A DNA stretch of 64,000 nucleotides, taken from assembly GCF_020921035.1 (NCBI RefSeq), contig NC_063155.1, positions 20,913,311 through 20,977,310 on the forward strand, given 5' to 3'. Under the pieces are notes generated by a model, which saw nothing but the letters and a program-made list of their open reading frames with translations, was not told the origin of the DNA and made no database searches. Within the stretch, counting starts at the first letter, position 1. Each line of letters begins with the position of its first letter. Below are positions 58,606 to 64,000 of this stretch, piece after piece. The position numbers were made by a program, and so were the translations under genes. This DNA comes from Rhodamnia argentea. Its lineage: Eukaryota > Streptophyta > Magnoliopsida > Myrtales > Myrtaceae.

Positions 58606-61600
58606 TCACTTCGACGAAGTACTCGAATGCAGCGCCACCAGGGAAGCGTACATGCCATCCTTTATCTTGATCAGATCTTCGTGCTTCCCCTTTTCTGCGA
58701 TGACTCCGTTTTTCACCACGGCGATCATGTCGGCTCCCTTGATCGTGGACAAGCGGTGGGCTACGACAATGGTGGTTCTGTTCACCACGACTAGGTCCAA
58801 AGCGTCCTGGACTACTCGTTCCGATTCGGCGTCGAGGGCACTCGTCGCCTCATCAAGGAGCAACACTTTCGGCGCCTTCACTATGGCTCTTGCAATTGCC
58901 ACCCTTTGCTTCTGTCCACCAGAAAGCTGTATCCCTCGCTCGCCTACGATCGTGTCGTAACCCTGTACGAATTCCGAAACTTCGAGCTCATTGAGAATGG
59001 AAGATGGCAAGTTATTACAAAAGTGGAACATAAAGATTGTGGTATCGGACCTGCTGTAAGCTGCTAATAAACCCATTTGCATTGGCTAATTCAGCAGCAG
59101 CTATGATTTCGGCCTCCGTCGCGATCCCTTCCTTCCCGTATGCAATGTTGGCGCGAATAGTGTCGTTAAACAACACGGGCTCCTGGCTTACCAGGCCCAT
59201 CTGATGCCTAAACCATTTCAGCTGCAGTTTCCGGATTTCAATGCGGTCGAGCATAATGTTACCCGCATCAGGGTCATAAAATCTCTGCAACAACGAGATA
59301 ACTGTCGATTTTCCGCTCCCGCTTTCTCCAACAAGCGCAACTGTCTGATGATAAAAATTGGTCAGTCTGTGCTGTTGGTTGTTTCCGGTTCCAGAATTTA
59401 CTAGATGCAAACTTTCTTTCTATTTACAGGGAATCATTTCATAGGATGGTACCTTGCTGGAAGGAATTGCCAAGCAAAGATCTTGGAATATTTGGACATT
59501 GGTCCTGGTGGGATAACTAAAACTGACATGGTCAAACTCGATATCTCCTTTGAGATTTTCTATCATTATACCCGAGTCGTCGCCAGGATCTATATTGGAT
59601 TTCCTGTCGAGGATCTTGAATATGGAAGCAGCCGAGCTCTTTGCCTTGGTGGCATCTGTGAAAGTAGAACTCGACTGGGCTATTCCGACTGATGCCAAGC
59701 CAAGAGCAAAGAAAACCTGCAGGTAAAGAATCAAAGTAAATGCAAATCAAGCGAGTGTCACAGAGGATTGAGTGACGTTCTGTTTTACAGGCAGAAACTT
59801 ACGCGAAAAACTTCGGAGAACGTCATCTTGCCTTGCTCGACTAGCCTGGCTCCGGCGTAGAAGCCGCACGAATAGAGTGCATAAAGGAAAAACAAGGCCG
59901 ACCCGAATCCTATCCCACTTATTAGTCCCTGCCTTATTCCTTTCTTCGTCGGGCCTTCACATTTTCGCCGGTACAAATCCATCACCCTTTCTTCAGCACA
60001 GAAAGAAGCAACTGTTCTGATACTTCCCACTGCATCATTGGCAACTTGACTCGCTTCCTCGTACATTTTCTGAGAGCAATCATAGAAAAGTCACTGATCA
60101 ATTAACAAGTTGAAAACCATTGGTCACAGATAATGACCTTGCGCCGCATGAGCTGCTCAATCAGTTACAATCTATTCATTCATGCCATAAGGAGTATGCA
60201 ATTCAGAAATCACCTTGGCGTCTGCGCTAAACCCTGCCATGAATTTCATTTGAACGTAACCATTGATTCCAAAGAAAGGAAACAAGGAGAGAATTATCAA
60301 AGCCAACTGCCAATTTGTTGCAAAAGCAATAGCGAAACCAGCAATGGCCGTCGCGATATTCTGAACAATCAGACCGAGCGCACCCCCCACAAGAATTTTT
60401 AAAGCGGCCGCATCAGTAGAGAGCCTAGCACCTACGGCACCGCTTGAATGCTCTACTTCATCGAACCAACTTATTTCCATGCGAACCACTTTCTCAAAGC
60501 ACATAGTCCGGACTCGTGCGATCAACTTACACCCGGCCACAGTGAAAAAGTAGGATCTCATCAGATAGACCAAAAGGGACGCCGAACCAAGAGCAAGGAA
60601 TATCAAAGCCCAAAACTTTGTTCCTTTGCGGAGCTCGTGGGGTGGCTCGGAGAAAGCTTTGATTACACCAGAGATGAGAATGCTAAAAATGGGAAAAATT
60701 GCTCCGTTTGCAGCAGCTGCTAAAGTTCCTAGCACTAAAACTGGGATTTCTGGCTTATTTAGATAAGCCACTCGTCGGAGAGAAACATCCCGAGGGCTTT
60801 TCGTTGTTGCCGAGCACGAATTATTGGCTGGTTTGTCTGATTCCATTTCCAGGATGCCAACCCCGGCGGCAGGCAAACCAAATGCAACTGAAGACGAGCG
60901 GTGACTGGTACTTCCAGTCGAGGATCCGTGACTATTTGAACGCTGGAAGGACATCCTTCGACTTGAATTCCTCCAGGAATCAACAGCGATTTCCTGCTCA
61001 CCCAAATTGATCGTCTCCTTTTGTTCTGACACAAATGCCATTTCTTGCAATCGTATAAGCTGGCTGTATGCTCCATTGCCATCGTTGACCAGCTCAGAAT
61101 GTGAACCTGACGAATTAAAATGCAACAGAGAAATAGTCAATGATTTTTTCATGATTGGGATTTGAACAGCTGACTCGGCAAACCTTGGAAGACTTGCCTT
61201 CCATAATAAAACTTCCCTTGGATTAAGATTAACCTCACCTCTCTCAACGATTTTTCCACGGTGTATCACTGCAATTGTATTTGCGTTTCTTATTGTGCTA
61301 AGTCGGTGGGCTACAATGACAGTGGTCCGATCGGCCATGATCCTATCAAGTGCCTCCTGCACAGTCCTCTCAGATTCTGCATCCAGGGCACTTGTAGCTT
61401 CGTCTAGAAGCAAAATTCTCGGGTCCTTTAGAATCGCTCTAGCTATTGCAACTCTTTGCTTTTGTCCTCCAGACAACTGAGTTCCGTGCTCGCCAACCAT
61501 CGTGTCCATTCCCTACAGAACAAAAAGCGTATGTATACAGACAGATAGAAGGACAAACAGCATGTCGACAGGAATGACAATTAGACAAGCAAAAGTAACC

Positions 61601-63936
61601 TGAGGTAGTTTGTCAATGAATTCAGTGGCATTTGCGAGCTCAGCAGCTGCTCTGATTTCTTCAGCAGCCGCGCCTTCCTTCCCATACGCAATATTTTCCC
61701 CAATGCTAGAAGTAAATAACACCGGCTCTTGACTGACAAGCCCGATCTTTTGTCTAATCCATCTGAGCTGAAGCTCTTTGAGATTGATGCCATCGATAAG
61801 AACTTCTCCGGCGTCCGGATCATAAAACCTCTCAATCAAGCTGATAACAGTTGATTTCCCACTTCCACTCTCTCCAACCAAAGCAGTAATCGTACCACTA
61901 GGTATGGAAAGAGAGAATCCACTAAATATTTGTTCATCTGGCCTAGAAGGGTAACTGAAATACACATCCGTCAGTTCGATATCGCCACGAATGCCCTCTA
62001 GTGTTCGTCCCGAAGGATTGTAAGCATCTATCCGTGGCTTCCTGTTGATAGCCTCGAACAGCTTGAGTGCCGCAGCTTGTCCCGCAGCAAATGCACTCAT
62101 GCATGGAGATGCCTGTCCTAGAGCCCTGAAAAAACTCAAAGGGTCAGTGTAAATGCAACAGTACAAATCCCATCCAGTATATTCTGCATACCAGACCATT
62201 CTTTATTAGAGGAAAAGAACGGCGCGGCGATGGGCTTGAGGACCGGAAGAATTATGTACACTTGAAAGCTCATAAAAAATGTAATGCAATTGCGAACTTG
62301 AGGACTGAAGCAAGACAATAAAAATTCGCTGTGCATGCATTATGAAAAAGCATTACCCTTTCTTATATAAGTTAATTAGGTAAGGTGAGATGTTAGGAGA
62401 ACCGGTCTTACATTGATCCAGTCAATACGCTGACAACAACATTAACAATGTCCCCCCCTGTGTACCCATTCTCCAGGATCATCTTCCCACCGAACCAAAT
62501 CGCCAACCCATAAGTGCGAAACACGATGAACGTAAGTGTACCAGATACCATCCCTAAAACCAAGCCCTCGTGCACCCCAGATTCATAGGCTTTAGTCATA
62601 GATTCTTTGTACATAGCAATAGCTTGCTTCTCTCCCGTAAACGACGCGACCTGGAAGGGAATTGCTCTTAAACTTTAAATCATCGTAGTTTTGATTTGAA
62701 TATTCGAATTAAAGAACTAAGGACAAAGGTTTCTGTTTTAGATAAATGTACAGTTCTTATCGATCCGACTGTTTGCTCTACAACAGCTGCTGCTTGTGAA
62801 TATGAGGTTTGTCCACGAGAAGCCAGCTTTCCAACAGTTCTGCTTAAAGCGGCACCGGAAAATATGAGGAGAGGCATTGAAGATAACATGACTAGCGTGA
62901 GAAGCCACCCTTTGATGAAGGCGATAACAAAGCTTCCGAAGAATATGGCAATTTGCTGTATGAACTTTCCCACCTGAAAACCACACAATTAGAAGGAAAA
63001 AGTTGCAAGAAAAACGACAAAAGATCATGATTGAAGCTTTTTGTATACGCATTGGGCATTATACCTTCTCCCCCATGGCGTCTTGGATAAGAACAGTGTC
63101 GCCCGACATCCTTCCAATGATTTCGCCTGTATTTGTTTCCTTGTCAAAGAAGCCAATTTCCTGCCTCAACAATGCCTTCAAGTATAAGCCTCTTATCCTT
63201 GCAGCTTGTCTCTCTCCAGTGACCATCCAACAAGCGACCTCTGGTGTCATAGTTAAAGGAAATGTTGAACAGTTTCGAGAACAAACATGAAACAACTAAC
63301 TTTGTATGTCCGTGAGCAGACTAGCAGAACTTACGTGCAAAAGCCACAACACCGGATCCAACAGCCAAGTATACAAACTTCAGACAAACCTGAAAAAGTT
63401 TTCGTGAAAGGGCTTCGTCAAAGCTACCCTTTCCTATAAAATTTGTCGCAGATCATACATATTAATGAGAATGCAGAACACGATGCATTGATTGCTAAAA
63501 AAATGACAATGAACATACAAAGCAAAGAATATAGACCATTTTATGACCAAATCCAGAATTCTAAGGAAGTACTTTTATGTAAATACTATCACCGTCCAAT
63601 GAGAATTGCCGGAATAACCTTGGAAACTGCATTTGCCACTTCTTTGGTATTTCCAGTTTCGCTGAAAGAGTTGACCAGTTGTCCAAATAATAGAGTCATG
63701 AGGGGCATGCTGATGCCACTCCCAACCGCAGCAATAGAACCGGCGAGCATCAGAACATAGTCCACTGGATCTGCGAACGAGAAAAGTTTGTAAAAAGGTA
63801 CGCCAGTTAAGCGATCCTCTTTATCCTTGGAACCACTTGAAGCATGTTTTGCTGTCTCGAGCGCCCGGGATGGACTTGTGTGATCATCTATTAGCCCCAT
63901 TCGTGAGTGTTCATCTCCGTCTTTCTCGTTAGCCAT
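58606..63936 (-). CDS. ABCB11: Full-size ABC transporter, subfamily B (ABCB4/11/21 clade)
   Basis: Twelve exons in descending order: 63619-63936, 63335-63389, 63065-63240, 62752-62973, 62412-62650, 61600-62125, 61239-61512, 60214-61106, 59803-60069, 59453-59716, 59051-59344, 58606-58962; 1294 residues, phases consistent. Layout TMD1-NBD1-TMD2-NBD2. TMD1 has [20 protein letters not shown] and [23 protein letters not shown]1: Walker [10 protein letters not shown] (about 421-429), signature LSGGQ (about 525), Walker [11 protein letters not shown] (about 545). NBD2: Walker A about 1084, LSGGQ about 1189, Walker B about 1207. All catalytic motifs are intact. The end ([14 protein letters not shown]) and the linker resemble the Arabidopsis ABCB4/ABCB11/ABCB21 clade, plasma-membrane proteins including auxin transporters; substrate is inferred and the exact orthologue is not certain. 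Confidence 0.94.
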
Positions 63937-64000
63937 TGTTGTCTAGGCAGAAAATGAAATCTTCCTCTATAATTTACCAATAAAAAGCCTGAAAAATTGA

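Overview
The window reads as nuclear DNA of a flowering plant, most likely a woody eudicot. Genes are interrupted by AT-rich GT-AG introns, spacers are long, and MITEs, a decayed LINE and LTR-like fragments are scattered between genes. The gene set is typical of plants: an organelle PPR protein, a PORR-domain protein, a plastid S6-like protein, a wall O-acetylation protein, vacuolar/cell-wall invertase inhibitors and an ABCB auxin-type transporter. I cannot fix the species from sequence alone. All exon models below were built by eye from reading frame, splice consensus and family knowledge.

Layout. 1.2-4.0 kb (+): 3' part of a J-domain/Jiv90 co-chaperone. 5.6-8.5 kb (+): RFC3-like plastid S6 protein with an acidic tail. 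13.1-15.1 kb (-): intronless P-class PPR gene. 15.4-23.4 kb: repeat-rich stretch (Mutator-like TIR element, LTR-like tandem repeats, dead LINE, two adjacent fold-back elements) surrounding a frameshifted gene fragment and an intact PORR gene (20.7-21.9 kb, -). 26.2-33.1 kb (-): 15-exon REDUCED WALL ACETYLATION (RWA) gene whose first intron carries a MITE and an antisense gene fragment. 34.9-40.6 kb (+): importin alpha, divergent from RWA, with an apparently non-canonical splice donor. 42.7-44.4 kb (-): two-exon, extremely acidic protein. 46.2 kb (+): small Trp-rich membrane protein candidate.

47.3-57.5 kb is the most structured part. It is a tandem segmental duplication in which each unit holds a broken invertase-inhibitor (C/VIF, PMEI-family) gene followed by an intact 182-aa copy. 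Unit 2 was later enlarged by a Tourist-like MITE, a hAT-like MITE with a perfect 8-bp target duplication, and a further insertion of about 0.55 kb. 58.6-63.9 kb (-): complete 12-exon full-size ABCB transporter (1294 aa by my model).

No operon-like linkage is expected. Functionally the genes touch organelle gene expression (PPR, PORR, RFC3-like), cell-wall and sugar metabolism (RWA, C/VIF), nuclear import and chaperoning (importin alpha, J protein) and transport (ABCB). I saw no rRNA, no convincing tRNA and no CRISPR array. I did not recognise a wholly new multi-gene system. The best leads are the duplicated inhibitor array, the importin donor anomaly, the small membrane ORF and the unidentified gene fragments.
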